Of a stretch of 55,552 nucleotides of DNA, positions 21,389 through 34,672 are shown piece after piece. A model generated the notes under the pieces. That model did no database searches. It saw only the letters and a program-made list of their open reading frames with translations, and was not told the origin of the DNA. Within the stretch, counting starts at the first letter, position 1. Every line of letters starts with the position of its first letter. Origin of the DNA: Nemertoderma westbladi (lineage: Eukaryota; Xenacoelomorpha; Nemertodermatida; Nemertodermatidae); the NCBI GenBank assembly GCA_032718475.1, contig JAUCBJ010008888.1, forward strand, positions 1-55,552. Direction: 5' to 3'. A program made the translations under genes and the position numbers.

Positions 21389-22685
21389 TGTAAAAGCTTC
21401 TGTGGGATATAACTGGCCCTTTTGCTTCGCAATCCAGTTTCCCCCCAGGCGCTGGAATACTCTAAAAAGGTTCTCTAACTGTATATATATTCCCCTCGCC
21501 CGCAAGGTACCTTTACAGGTGTTTTAACGGACATAAAAGTCATTCTGCTATATACGTGTTTTAGCGGACATGGTAAGGCAAAAAACCTGCAATGCGACAA
21601 ATACCTTTCATAGCTTAGCCGTGATGATTCATATTACGACATCTAACAGCTGGTTGCTGACATGGAAACAGCCATTGGACGCATGGTTCTTTGTTTGGCT
21701 TGAGCCAATCAGAGCGATTTTTCCTGTCGACGTGTAGCTTTTCGGTCGATCATAAGGAGAGTGTTCAGTCTTACTGTTTTTTCTTGATACTTTGTTGTTA
21801 TTGCTGTCTAGGCCAGGAACAACGGCTCTAGAGTCAATTCATTTCATACTTTTAGAAGAAACATTAGTAGGCTAAAATTATAGAGCGTATGACTGTTATC
21901 AACTCAACTCAATGCAATTCAGTCTATATCATAACACATCATATATTAATTTATATCAACTTGTTTCTATTCTTGTATTATCGGTTCAATATACATTATT
22001 ATACTGCTGTTTACTATTGTGTTTGGTTGAACATTATTTGGAGAACATATATAAAGAACCCAAATTTCCCAATTTTCTTGATACACTACAGGTTAGAGAG
22101 ACGGGTTATATATAGCGATTGCGACTTATATTATTGTGGTTTGTAGTGAATTTAATGCTATTTGATAAGCCCTACATGAGTCAATTGCTGTTCGCTTTAT
22201 ATATGATAAAATTCATTGACGGTCGGCAAATTAGTGAGCAGTATTGTGTGTTACCGGTAGTGTGCATGATTGTGATTGATAACTAAGCATTTCCTAAAGA
22301 ATGCGCCTCATACGTGAATCTTAAGCCTTACCGACTTACCGTTGTGATTAGTATAAGTCATATCTCTGTTTACTTAGATAGAGCGCCACGTCCTAAAGGA
22401 ACTGTTAATATTTCCCGAAAGTGAATAATATTAGTCAGAAATTAATTATTAACGATCAATCGAATAATACAATACCGTAAGCTTCACTGCAATAATAATT
22501 TAAGCCCTCAGAATCCAGTCTCCCGGGATTATCCAGCGGGTGAATGGACGCGCACTAGGCTGGCTTCTGCTAATGTTGTGTTTATTGGTATTAAATATTT
22601 GTCATCTTCTAAAGTATATTTATAAACCAAAAGACATATAAATTTTGGCAGGTTAAACTGCTGAAGGTCTTCAAAAGCGCGTACA
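21389..22685 (+). repeat. 3' LTR of BEL/Pao copy 2 (LTR B, 1297 bp)
   Basis: It starts TGTAAAAGCTTC and ends GCGCGTACA, matching LTR A on the minus strand and LTR C on the plus strand. The U3-like part has GGACATAAAA-type short repeats, fewer than in LTR C, and a CCAATCAGAGCG box. The conserved block with CTCCCGGG and CCAGCGGGTGAATGG lies near the 3' end. It differs from LTRs A and C at many positions, which implies old insertions. Confidence 0.85.
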
Positions 22686-23049
22686 TAAGCCACAAACAAT
22701 GTGATAACTGAGTACAGTAGGCCTATTGCTGTTCTAAAGGTAATTTTGCCCAGTTTCGGGTCCGCCCGTATATCGCCGGCAAGTCCTAGGAAAACACTCA
22801 CACGTCTGGGGAAAACACTCAAATGTCAGGATAACACTCAAATCATGTAATTCAATATTCTGCAATAGGCCCACTGTTCACCAGGATGTAGTTATGTTCT
22901 TTAGTGCTGCAGAGGCAAAACTTGGCAGGCAGACTTACTTTTAAGATTGCGGTCTACTTTTTTTTTTACTGCGACGTGTGGCTGAATGTTGCTACCGATT
23001 TTGGGTGTTGTCACAAATTCCACCTATCCCACCATCAAGGATAGGAATT

Positions 23050-23163
23050 ATTATGAATTTATAAATAATTTTTAAATAATAATGTAATTTATAATAAATT
23101 TATAAATAATTTTTAAATAATAATGTAATTTATAATAAATTTATAAATAATTTTTAAATAATA
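23050..23163. repeat. 41-bp AT-rich tandem repeat, about 2.7 copies
   Basis: A unit of the type TATAAATAATTTTTAAATAA plus about 20 further bases is repeated almost perfectly. It has no coding potential. Confidence 0.85.
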
Positions 23164-24796
23164 TTTTTTTACTTAATCGGGACTTTAACTAAGTCGATTG
23201 ATGGGATTGGAGTATTATAATTGGAATTGGTGGAAATAAATCAATCTCTGAACTCATGTTTTCTTTGTAATATTGTGGTTTTTTGTTCAGATGGAAACAA
23301 TGATCGGTAGGTCCGATGATAGAGATTGGATATGCAAATTAAGAAGACAGCCTGCGCAATAGAAGTGGATTAGGTGGGAGAGTAACTGTCAGGGGTAATT
23401 GGGAACTGGTTAGCGATATGTATAGGAGTGCTGGTTCAACGCCCACTGACGTGCTTCCTCATTTTTTCAATTTCTGAACAAAACCATTTACGGTACACGT
23501 ACGTGGGGCCTTCGCGTAGGGCCAAATAAGCAAGCTTATAGAAGCCATTTAGCAGGGCACTGTAGAATTTCTCATCCCCCCACGCAAATTGTATTTCATA
23601 GTTTTCGCAGAGGTACTGTACTGTATTAGTCTTCAAAACGACCGACCGCACTAAATTTTCCTATAACTTCTGACTTCGCGGATAAAATATTTTGATATTC
23701 AAACCTTTTTCTTATTTGATGAATAAATAATCACTATTGGAGAAATTCAACCATAAATTATTGTACACTTATGTTGTGTAATATAATATAATAAATATAA
23801 TTTATAATAAATTAATTGAATAATAATAATACTAAAAATAAACACTACATTCCATATATATATACAGTATATATATACTCCATATATAAAATACATCCAT
23901 ACATATAAAATAGACACTCCATATATACAATAAATCAAATTTAACGCAATCTAAGTTATATTTTCTTGAAAAAGAAAACAAAGAAAAAAGAAAACAGCTA
24001 CCTTTTTTGCTATTGAATTTCGTTTGGTGTTTTGGTTAGAATGACTTGTCAACTGTAAACTGTTCCTCTCACATAATGGATAATTAAAAAAAATTATAAT
24101 TAAATTAAATTTTTAATTAATTCGCGCACAATTATTTGTGTTTATGTGTCAATTTCCAAGACGGGGAGTCTCCAATAAATACAGTAGATTAACACATGTC
24201 TTAGTATTTATACTAGTTAAAATTGACGTTAGTCTAGTATAATTTATAGTCTGCCATATTATCATATTAAGGTGGGGCTCCGGTTATTAATAAAGATAGT
24301 TTACAATAATTGTCGTTTTGGCTTTGGTTTCGGTCGGTCTAACTACGTTATTATTTATTTATTAAATTGTGACAACTTTCCCGAAATATAGTACGTATTG
24401 ACTCCACAATATAACTAGAATGAAATATTTCTATTGAATAAAAGTACTTTAGTCCTTTAGCATGATTCATCGAAACCAATATATTATCGTTACTCAAATC
24501 TTCAAGATATTCTTGGCCTTCTTGTTGTTCATTGTGTTGTAGTTGTTGGTATTTGGCTTCTTGCATCATGATCCGAATATTCTGAGAGATTTTAGCCCTC
24601 CAAGATCCGAGGTCAAGCTTAATCGACCGTTTAGTCAGTGAAGGAAACATTCGAGGAGATACCTTACAAGAGGAGTGTACGACACCGTTATAAGAAGAGT
24701 TTGAACATTGTTCAATAAGGGAAGGCCGGCACTTAAATAATCCCCACGCCTACAATCTAGAGTCAATTAATTTAGATTCGGAAACAAGTTAAATAA

Positions 24797-25063
24797 ATCA
24801 ACCAAGAGACTGGTGGTGATTACTCACGATATCGTAAAGATAAGCGTAGCGCTGGAGAGTACAGGACCTCCGCTGCCGCGGAGGCTGAGACTCTTACGTT
24901 GATTACAGCGGTGGGTAGATCCAAAGGGAGAGAAAGGGCCGCGCAATTCGCGAGGTCTGATGATGACGACGAGGAGCCATCCGATGGTATTATACCCTTG
25001 GAGGCCCCAGCAGCCAGGATTCAGAAGGAGTGTATGGCCAGGAGGGCAGTTGAAGCTGTATGA
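24797..25063 (+). other. GC-richer patch with an 88-codon open frame, possible exon relic
   Basis: The base composition rises clearly above the surrounding AT-rich DNA from about 24820 to 25190. One plus-strand frame is open from 24797 to the TGA at 25061-25063. It has a plausible protein-like composition: basic and Ala-rich, then an acidic run SDDDDEEPSDG. It has no start codon near its 5' end and I recognise no family. The opposite strand is also partly open. It could be an internal or terminal exon, a decayed gene fragment or chance. Confidence 0.25.
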
Positions 25064-27099
25064 CAACTACCAGGGTTGGGAAGGGGACTTCTCCCACCTA
25101 CCACGATTAGGGGACGAGGGTGCGCAGGATACGCGAAAGCATTGGCAAAGAGCCCATTCTCAAAGAAGTGACATAGAACTCAGGACCCGATAAACACATA
25201 TTTTTTACTGCACTATTTAAAAACTTTCTCAAATTTTATTATTATGTCCTTCACTTGAGGTTTTATACTGTATTGATACTGTAGTAAAACTCATACAATT
25301 TATGATTATTAAAAAGTGTCACAGTCCTCCAATTCATTCTATAAGTTTGTGAATAATATGTTATATAGTACAGGATTACGGATATATTCATAATAGTATA
25401 CAGTACCGTATACAATTGGCTGAGTTGTCTAAATAGGACTGAAATACAAAAGGTATTTCCGGCCTTGGGACAACCTAAATAGCTAAACCAATGAGAGAGC
25501 CGGATTAACGCCCTACTCGCTCCTTTTCGCCTAATATTATTACTACTGTATATATTATGGTATGAAAGTGTTTTGTTGGGCTTCCAATAGACCCCTATAC
25601 GAGCCATGTACAGTACGTAACAGTAATTAGGAGCCCGCTTGACAGCGGGATACTTACTGTAAGAATCTTCAGGATACATTACATTGACTGACACTGACTG
25701 ACTGATAATTATCTAGGTTAAGGGACTTCCTGCCTGGCGATTTTGATGAAATTTTGCAAGTACATTGCTTTTGAGGTTCATAATCGCGTTACAAAATTTC
25801 AGATCGATTCTATGTGTGGTATTCGATATATTTAGTTTTTTGACATTGTTTTGTCGCGAAATTAAAAGCAATGGTAAAATAACAGCTGGTGTTCATGATG
25901 AAATATGGCTTAATATGTTATACACAGTCATAGTAAAACGTATTGGTTGCCAAGTTTTACTAGTAGGCTATAAGGAAAGTCAATGTTTACTCACACATAA
26001 GCTGTTGGTTTCTAATGTATTACCCCATAAGCTGATTGCTCTCCCAGTGCTTCCTGAGGGTATATCTACAATAAGGTTACTCACTCTGCTATGTTAGTGG
26101 GTGGATCAGGAGAATGAATTTTAGTTACACAAAGCAGTGTGTTGTGTCCTATTGCAGTCGATACTCACTGTGGATTGCAAAATGTTTTATAGTTGACCTA
26201 CACTATAATACAGTAGTTGCATGTATTTAAGGAGCCCGCTCTGGCCTACTGCCTAACTTAGCAGTAATACCTATATTACATATACACATATTAAAAATAT
26301 TCTTATTTTTTTTATTACATACGATTTTTTAGCTGAAACGATTTTTTAGCTGAAGCATTAATAGTGTAAATTAATTTAATTATATTTTAATACCATTACT
26401 ACATTGGCATACTGTAAGATAAGTTTTAATATTTCTTACAAATAGTGGTGCGAGCATAAATCAAATCACGCAAATTTAAAAGAACCGGGTGTGTTGTCAT
26501 AGCAAAGTTTCAGTTTTTATTATGTGGGGCAAGCCACAAAGTCAGCTATGTATCATCACACCATTTAGACAATTGTTTAGTTTAGTATTGGCTAGGATTC
26601 TTCCCCCCGGGCTCCTTCCAGCCAGCTTGCTGGCTCTCTAGTTATTACAAAGGGATTACTGTGACTGACACGTTGGTACTCCTATTAAATATACACTGTA
26701 AATACACTGTGTATTGGTTATGAATACTGTATAAGCATTGCGCCCAAGTAAATATAATGCACCCCAACTAACCGTTAATTCTTACCCCATTTCTTATGAT
26801 AACTATTAAGATTTTATATGAATACTAAATACGTACTGTATAGTTTAAATTTCCTTCTAAACCGAACTAATATTAACAAAATTATAGTATTACAATATAT
26901 TATTCATATTATTAATGTCTATTCGGTGGTTGATGTACAGTAATGGGCCTTCTCGATCAACCTCCGTCTTTACTATACTATGCATGCATCAAGTCATATA
27001 TATTCATAATATTTTTTTTCATTTACCGTAATTTACTAATTATTTGACTCCAATTATTACCTAGTTACAATTTATTTGTGTGCATGCAAGTTTAGAAAA

Positions 27100-28283
27100 A
27101 TGATTCATAATAATAATAATAATATGGGATATAATAATGATCTATAACCAGATAACAGGATATCGAGCTATAACTTCCTAAAAACAGGCTATAACCACCC
27201 CTACTACTACTACTACTACTAGGTCGAGCGAACTCGGACAGTGGAAATGAGATCCTTCCAGGCTTCCCGATTCTCCATAGTTGTCGCAATTTCGTTTCTC
27301 CCAAGTTCAGTATCCCTTTCAAGTTGAGTAATATATGTTATGGCCGGTCGTCCACGACAACGCTTTCCATGAGTTGGTTGCCAGAGAAGTAGATCTGGTA
27401 TGACCTCGTCTTTACTTCGCCAGCAGTGCCCACTTAATCTTAATCTGCGGTCACGGAGGGTGGTTGATACAGGTGGTATTGTACCATAAAGCTCGGCGTT
27501 TGTCATGTGTTATCTCCAGCTGATGTTTAGGGCTGCCCTTAGTCTTGTGTAGCAACCATCAATTCGTTGTTCCTGTGATTTAGTCAGTGTCCAGGTCTCA
27601 CCCCCGTATAAAAATACACTTTCCACTGTGGCTCGAAAGAACTTAGTCTTCAGGTGCCTGGAGAGATCTGATTTCCAGATGGTATCCATTTTTGATAGAG
27701 CTACCCAAGCCTTTGCTTTTCTAACTTCTATGTCTTTTTTGCTACTCTCTATCCATGATCCAAGGTACTGGAAGTCATCGACCTTCCTTAGTTGATTATT
27801 ATCAATGGTTGTCAAGTTTCCATCAACATTAAAGGTCATGAATTCGGTCTTGGTAGCATTTATATGCAATCCAACCTCCTTAGCAGCCCTCTCCACTTTA
27901 TTTAGTAGAAGCTGTGCATCTGCTAGCGTATTAGAGAGCAGGGCGATGTCATCCGTAAAGTCGGTGTCTGTGACTGTAGTTGTCGGATATCTACTACTTC
28001 TGCGTTGTGGAAGTGTGAATCCCAGATCTTCACCCTTTGTGGCCGTCCTCATTGAGTAATCGAGCACAATTACAAATAGTAATGGTGCTAATGTGTCACC
28101 TTGCAGTACACCAGCCAGGATTAAGAAATACTCAGTTTCACCATCTGGTGAGAGTACCTGTGCTTCTGTGTCACAATATAACAATCCAATGCCAGCAAAA
28201 ATTACTTCTGGCATTCCATAAGCTCTTACGATTTCAAGCATTTTACCTCTATCGATGGAGTCGAAAGCTTTCTTGATAACCAC
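27100..28283 (-). mobile_element. 5'-truncated non-LTR retrotransposon, RT C-terminal part
   Basis: The minus strand encodes the second half of a LINE reverse transcriptase. It shows KKAFDSIDRGKML, GVLQGDTLAPLLF, the catalytic-loop equivalent FTDDIALL (usually FADD), and YGGETWTLTKS. After an in-frame TAA at 27510-27512 the same frame resumes and ends GKRCRGRPAITY...EAWKDL, stopping at 27219. The single nonsense codon makes it dead. The style of the RT tail resembles RTE-like elements; the clade call is tentative. The 3' UTR is about 100 bp and ends near ATT repeats. The 5' end is cut at about 28283, where the 20-bp satellite begins, and part of the apparent 5' coding frame is satellite. Confidence 0.85.
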
Positions 28284-31200
28284 CCGTAACGGGCTATAAC
28301 CAACCATAACGGGCTATAATAACCACCCATAACGGGTCATAACCACCCATAACGGGCCATTACCACCCATAACGGGCTATAACCACCCATAACGGGCTAT
28401 AATCACCCATAACGGGCTATAACCACCCATAACGGGTTATAACCACCCATAGAGGGCTATAACCACCCATAACGGGCTATAACCACCCATAACGGGCTAT
28501 AACCACTCCTAACGGGCTATAACCACCCATAACGGGCTATAACCACACATAACGGGCTGTAACCACCCATAACGGGCTATAACCACCCATAACGGGCTAT
28601 AACCACCCATAACGGGTTATAATAACCACCCATGACGGGCTATAACCACCCATAACTGGTTATAACCACCCATAACGGGCTATAACCACCCATGACGGGC
28701 TATAACCACCCATAACGGGCTATAACCACCCATAACGGGTTATAATAACCACCCATGACGGGCTATAACCACCCATAACGGGTTATAACCACCCATAACG
28801 GGCTATAACCACCCATGACGGGCTATAACCACCCATAACGGGCTATAACCACCCTTAACGGGTTATAATAACCACCCATGACGGGCTATAACCACCCATA
28901 ACGGGTTATAACGACCCATAACGGGCTATAACCACCCATGACGGGCTATAACCACCCATACCGGGCTATAACCACCCATAACGGGCTATAACCACCCATA
29001 ACGGGCTATAACCACCCATAACGGGCTATAATAACCACCCATAACGGGCTATAACCACCCATACCGGGCTATAACCACCCATAACGGGCTATAACCACCC
29101 ATAACGGGCTATAACCACCCATAACGGGCTATAATAACCACCCATAACGGGCTATAACCACCCATAACGGGCTATAACCACCCATAACGGGCTATAACCA
29201 CCCATAACGGGTTATAACCACCCATAACGGGCTATAACCACCCATAACGGGCTATAACCACCCATAACGGGCTATAACCACCCATAACGGGTTATAATAA
29301 CCACCCATGACGGGCTATAACCACCCATAACGGGCTATAACCACCCATAACGGGTTATAATAACCACCCATAACGGGCTATAACCACCCATAACGGGCTA
29401 TAACAACCCATACCGGGCTATAACCACCCATACCGGGCTATAACCACCCATAACGGGCTATAACCACCCATAACGGGTTATAACCACCCATAACGGGCTG
29501 TAACCACCCATAACGGGCTATAACCACCCATAACGGGCTATAACCACCCATAACGGGTTATAATAACCACCCTTGACGGGCTATAACCACCCATAACGGG
29601 TTATAACCACCCATAACGGGCTGTAACCACCCATAACGGGCTATAACCACCCATAACGGGCTATAACCACCCATAACGGGTTATAATAACCACCCATGAC
29701 GGGCTATAACCACCCATAACGGGTTATAACCACCCATAACGGGCTATAACCACCCATAACGGGCTATAACCACCCATAACGGGCTATAACCACCCATACC
29801 GGGCTATAACCACCCATACCGGGCTATAACCACCCATAACGGGCTATAACCACCCATAACGGGTTATAATAACCACCCATGACGGGCTATAACCACCCAT
29901 AACGGGTTATAACCACCCATAACGGGCTGTAACCACCCATAACGGGCTATAACCACCCATAACGGGCTATAACCACCCATAACGGGTTATAATAACCACC
30001 CATGACGGGCTATAACCACCCATAACGGGTTATAACCACCCATAACGGGCTATAACCACCCATAACGGGCTATAACCACCCATAACGGGTTATAATAACC
30101 ACCCATGACGGGCTATAACCACCCATAACGGGTTATAACCACCCATAACGGGCTGTAACCACCCATAACGGGCTATAACCACCCATAACGGGCTATAACC
30201 ACCCATAACGGGTTATAATAACCACCCATGACGGGCTATAACCACCCATAACGGGCTATAACCACCCATAACGGGCTATAACCACCCATAACGGGCTGTA
30301 ACCACCCATAACGGACTATAACCACCCATAACGGGCTATAACCACCCATAACGGGTTATAATAACCACCCATGACGGGCTATAACCACCCATAACGGGTT
30401 ACAACTACCCATAACGGGCTATAACCACCCATAACGGGCTATAACCACCCATAACGGGCTATAACCACCCATACCGGGCTATAACAACCCATAACGGGCT
30501 ATAACCACCCATAACGGGTTATAATAACCACCCATAACGGGCTGTAACCACCCATAACGGGCTATAACCACCCATAACGGGCTATAATAACCACCCATAA
30601 CGGGCTATAACCACCCATAACGGGCTATAACCACCGATAACGGGCTATAACCACCCATAACGGGCTGTAACCACCCATAACGGGCTATAACCACCCATAA
30701 CGGGCTATAACCACCCATAACGGGCTATAATAACCACCCATGACGGGCTATAACCACCCATAACGGGTTATAACCACCCATAACGGGCTATAACCACCCA
30801 TAACGGGCTATAACCACCCATAACGGGCTATAACCACCCATAACGGGCTATAACCACCCATAACGCGCTATAACCACCCATAACGGACTATAACCACCCA
30901 TAACGGGCTATAACCACCCATAACGGGTTATAATAACCACCCATGACGGGCTATAACCACCCATAACGGGTTACAACTACCCATAACGGGCTATAACCAC
31001 CCATAACGGGCTATAACCACCCATAACGGGCTATAACCACCCATACCGGGCTATAACCACCCATAACGGGCTATAACCACCCATAACGGGTTATAATAAC
31101 CACCCATAACGGGCTGTAACCACCCATAACGGGCTATAACCACCCATAACGGGCTATAATAACCACCCATAACGGGCTATAACCACCCATAACGGGCTAT

Positions 31201-34200
31201 AACCACCGATAACGGGCTATAACCACCCATAACGGGCTGTAACCACCCATAACGGGCTATAACCACCCATAACGGGCTATAACCACCCATAACGGGTTAT
31301 AATAACCACCCATGACGGGCTATAACCACCCATAACGGGTTATAACCACCCATAACGGGCTATAACCACCCATAACGGGCTATAACCACCCATAACGGGC
31401 TATAACCACCCATAACGGGCTATAACCACCCATAACGCGCTATAACCACACATAACGGGCTGTAACCACCCATAACGGACTATAACCACCCATAACGGGC
31501 TATAACCACCCATAACGGGTTATAATAACCACCCATGACGGGCTATAACCACCCATAACGGGTTATAACCACCCATAACGGGCTATAACCACCCATAACG
31601 GGCTAAAACCACCCATAACGGGCTATAACCACACATAACGGGTTATAATAACCACCCATAACGGGCTGTAACCACCCATAACGGGCTATAACCACCCATA
31701 ACGGGCTATAATAACCACCCATAACGGGCTATAACCACCCATAACGGGCTATAACCACCGATAACGGGCTATAACCACCCATACCGGGCTATAACCACCC
31801 ATAACGGGCTATAACCACCCATACCGGGCTATAACCACCCATAACGGGCTATAACCACCCATAACGGGCTATAACCACCCATAACGGGCTATAACCACAC
31901 ATAACGGGTTATAATAACCACCCATAACGGTCTGTAACCACCCATAACGGGCTAGAACCACCCATAACGGGCTATAACCACCCATAACGGGCTATAACCA
32001 CACATAACGGGCTGTAACCACCCATAACGGGCTATAACCACCCATAACGGGCTATAACCACCCATAACGGGTTATAATAACCACCCATAACGGGTTATAA
32101 CCACCCATAACGGGTTATAACCACCCATAACGGGCTGTAACCACCCATAACGGGCTATAACCACCCATAACGGGCTATAACCACCCATAACGGGTTATAA
32201 TAACCACCCATGACGGGCTATAACCACCCATAACGGGTTATAACCACCCATAACGGGCTATAACCACCCATAACGGGCTATAACCACCCATAACGGGTTA
32301 TAATAACCACCCATGACGGGCTATAACCACCCATAACGGGTTATAACCACCCATAACGGGCTGTAACCACCCATAACGGGCTATAACCACCCATAACGGG
32401 CTATAACCACCCATAACGGGTTATAATAACCACCCATGACGGGCTATAACCACCCATAACGGGCTATAACCACCCATAACGGGCTATAACCACCCATAAC
32501 GGGCTATAACCACCCATAACTGGCTATAACCACCCATAACGGGTTATAATAACCACCCATGACGGGCTATAACCACCCATAACGGGTTATAACCACCCAT
32601 AACGGGCTATAACCACCCATAACGGGCTATAACCACCCATAACGGGCTATAACCACCCATAACGGGCTATAACCACCCATAACGCGCTATAACCACCCAT
32701 AACGGGCTATAACCACCCATAACGGGTTATAATAACCACCCATAACGGGCTGTAACCACCCATAACGGGCTATAACCACCCATAACGGGCTATAATAACC
32801 ACCCATAACGGGCTATAACCACCCATAACGGGCTATAACCACCGATAACGGGCTATAACCACCCATAACGGGCTGTAACCACCCATAACGGGCTATAACC
32901 ACCCATAACGGGCTATAACCACCCATAACGGGTTATAATAACCACCCATGACGGGCTATAACCACCCATAACGGGTTATAACCACCCATAACGGGCTATA
33001 ACCACCCATAACGGGCTATAACCACCCATAACGGGCTATAACCACCCATAACGGGCTATAACCACCCATAACGCGCTATAACCACACATAACGGGCTGTA
33101 ACCACCCATAACGGACTATAACCACCCATAACGGGCTATAACCACCCATAACGGGCTATAACCACCGATAACGGGCTATAACCACCCATACCGGGCTATA
33201 ACCACCCATAACGGGCTATAACCACCCATACCGGGCTATAACCACCCATAACGGGCTATAACCACCCATAACGGGCTATAACCACCCATAACGGGCTATA
33301 ACCACACATAACGGGTTATAATAACCACCCATAACGGTCTGTAACCACCCATAACGGGCTAGAACCACCCATAACGGGCTATAACCACCCATAACGGGCT
33401 ATAACCACACATAACGGGCTGTAACCACCCATAACGGGCTATAACCACCCATAACGGGCTATAACCACCCATAACGGGTTATAATAACCACCCATAACGG
33501 GTTATAACCACCCATAACGGGTTATAACCACCCATAACGGGCTGTAACCACCCATAACGGGCTATAACCACCCATAACGGGCTATAACCACCCATAACGG
33601 GTTATAATAACCACCCATGACGGGCTATAACCACCCATAACGGGTTATAACCACCCATAACGGGCTATAACCACCCATAACGGGCTATAACCACCCATAA
33701 CGGGTTATAATAACCACCCATGTAACGGGCTATAACCACCCATAACGGGCTATAACCACCCATAACGGGTTATAATAACCACCCATGACGGGCTATAACC
33801 ACCCATAACGGGCTATAACCACCCATAACGGGCTATAACCACCGATAACGGGCTATAACCACCCATACCGGGCTATAACCACCCATAACGGGCTATAACC
33901 ACCCATACCGGGCTATAACCACCCATAACGGGCTATAACCACCCATAACGGGCTATAACCACCCATAACGGGCTATAACCACACATAACGGGTTATAATA
34001 ACCACCCATAACGGGCTGTAACCACCCATAACGGGCTATAACCACCCATAACGGGCTAGAACCACCCATAACGGGCTATAACCACCCATAACGGGCTATA
34101 ACCACACATAACGGGCTGTAACCACCCATAACGGGCTATAACCACCCATAACGGGCTATAACCACCCGTAACGGGTTATAATAACCACCCATGACGGGCT

Positions 34201-34672
34201 ATAACCACCCATAACGGGTTATAACCACCCATAACGGGCTATAACCACCCATAACGGGTTATAATAACCACCCATGACGGGCTATAACCACCCATAACGG
34301 GTTATAACCACCCATAACGGGCTATAACCACCCATAACGGGCTATAACCACCCATAACGGGTTATAATAACCACCCATGACGGGCTATAACCACCCATAA
34401 CGGGTTATAACCACCCATAACGGGCTATAACCACCCATAACGTGTTATAACCACCCATAACGGGCTGTAACCACCCATAACGGGCTATAACCACCCATAA
34501 CGGGCTATAACCACCCATACCGGGCTATAACCACCCATACCGGGCTATAACCACCCATAACGGGCTATAACCACCCATAACGGGCTATAATAACCACCCA
34601 TAACGGGCTATAACCACCCATAACGGGCTATAACTACCCATAACGGGCTATAACCACCCATACCGGGCTATT
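28284..34672. repeat. 6.4-kb satellite of 20-bp monomers with higher-order structure
   Basis: The monomer is ATAACGGGCTATAACCACCC, repeated about 315 times with variants such as GTTATA, CTGTAA, CATACC and CCGATA. A 23-bp variant containing TTATAATAACC marks a 123-bp higher-order unit (for example about 28617, 28739 and 28862). Rare variants recur at larger periods: ACAACTAC at 30401 and 30973 and the ACGCGC variant at 30864 and 31436 (572 bp), and the CGGTCTG variant at 31928 and 33335 (1407 bp). Open frames across it are a by-product of the repeat. The true array may be longer if the assembly collapsed it. Confidence 0.95.

Larger units (their letters stand above)
6937..22685 (+). mobile_element. 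BEL/Pao LTR retrotransposon copy 2 with an extra 1417-aa ORF
   Basis: The order on the plus strand is the distal leader (6937-7324), broken gag-pol (7325-15433), spacer (15434-17056), ORF2 (17057-21310), purine tract (21381-21388) and 3' LTR (21389-22685). Its 5' LTR and proximal leader are displaced to the left of the window by the nested copy 1. Adding an LTR and leader of copy 1's size gives a full element of about 18.8 kb, well above the usual BEL/Pao size of roughly 5-10 kb. The extra length is the leader, long LTRs and ORF2. ORF2 ends only 78 bp before the 3' LTR, so it lies inside the element. The 5 bp after the LTR are TAAGC. Confidence 0.8.
22686..27099. other. AT-rich intergenic DNA, no recognised gene
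   Basis: This is flanking DNA beyond the retroelement. I find no convincing gene. It holds an AT-rich 41-bp tandem repeat (about 23050-23163), short TA-rich microsatellites (about 23850-23900) and a GC-richer patch described separately (24797-25195). Small open frames on the minus strand (24650-24351 and 25694-25263) have no recognisable domain and look like chance. Confidence 0.6.

Noticed and set aside
5641-22685. LTRs A and B in inverted orientation as terminal inverted repeats of a 17-kb Maverick/Polinton-like transposon
   Set aside because: The same unit occurs as a solo LTR with TGT...ACA ends and a 5-bp duplication, a purine tract precedes B, and A is followed in its own orientation by leader and gag. 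No Polinton genes (DNA polymerase B, packaging ATPase, capsid) are present.
24351-24650. 99-codon minus-strand open frame as a gene
   Set aside because: A short Gln-rich stretch only; no recognisable family, start context or neighbouring exon.
25263-25694. 143-codon minus-strand open frame as a gene
   Set aside because: Tyr/Ile/Ser-rich composition typical of AT-rich random sequence, no domain and no coding-like context.
28284-34672. CRISPR-like array
   Set aside because: The repeats are contiguous 20-mers with no unique spacers, in a eukaryotic context. It is a satellite.
28284-34672. Degenerate telomeric repeat (CCCTAA-like)
   Set aside because: The monomer has CCCATAAC but not the telomere hexamer, and the period is 20, not 6.
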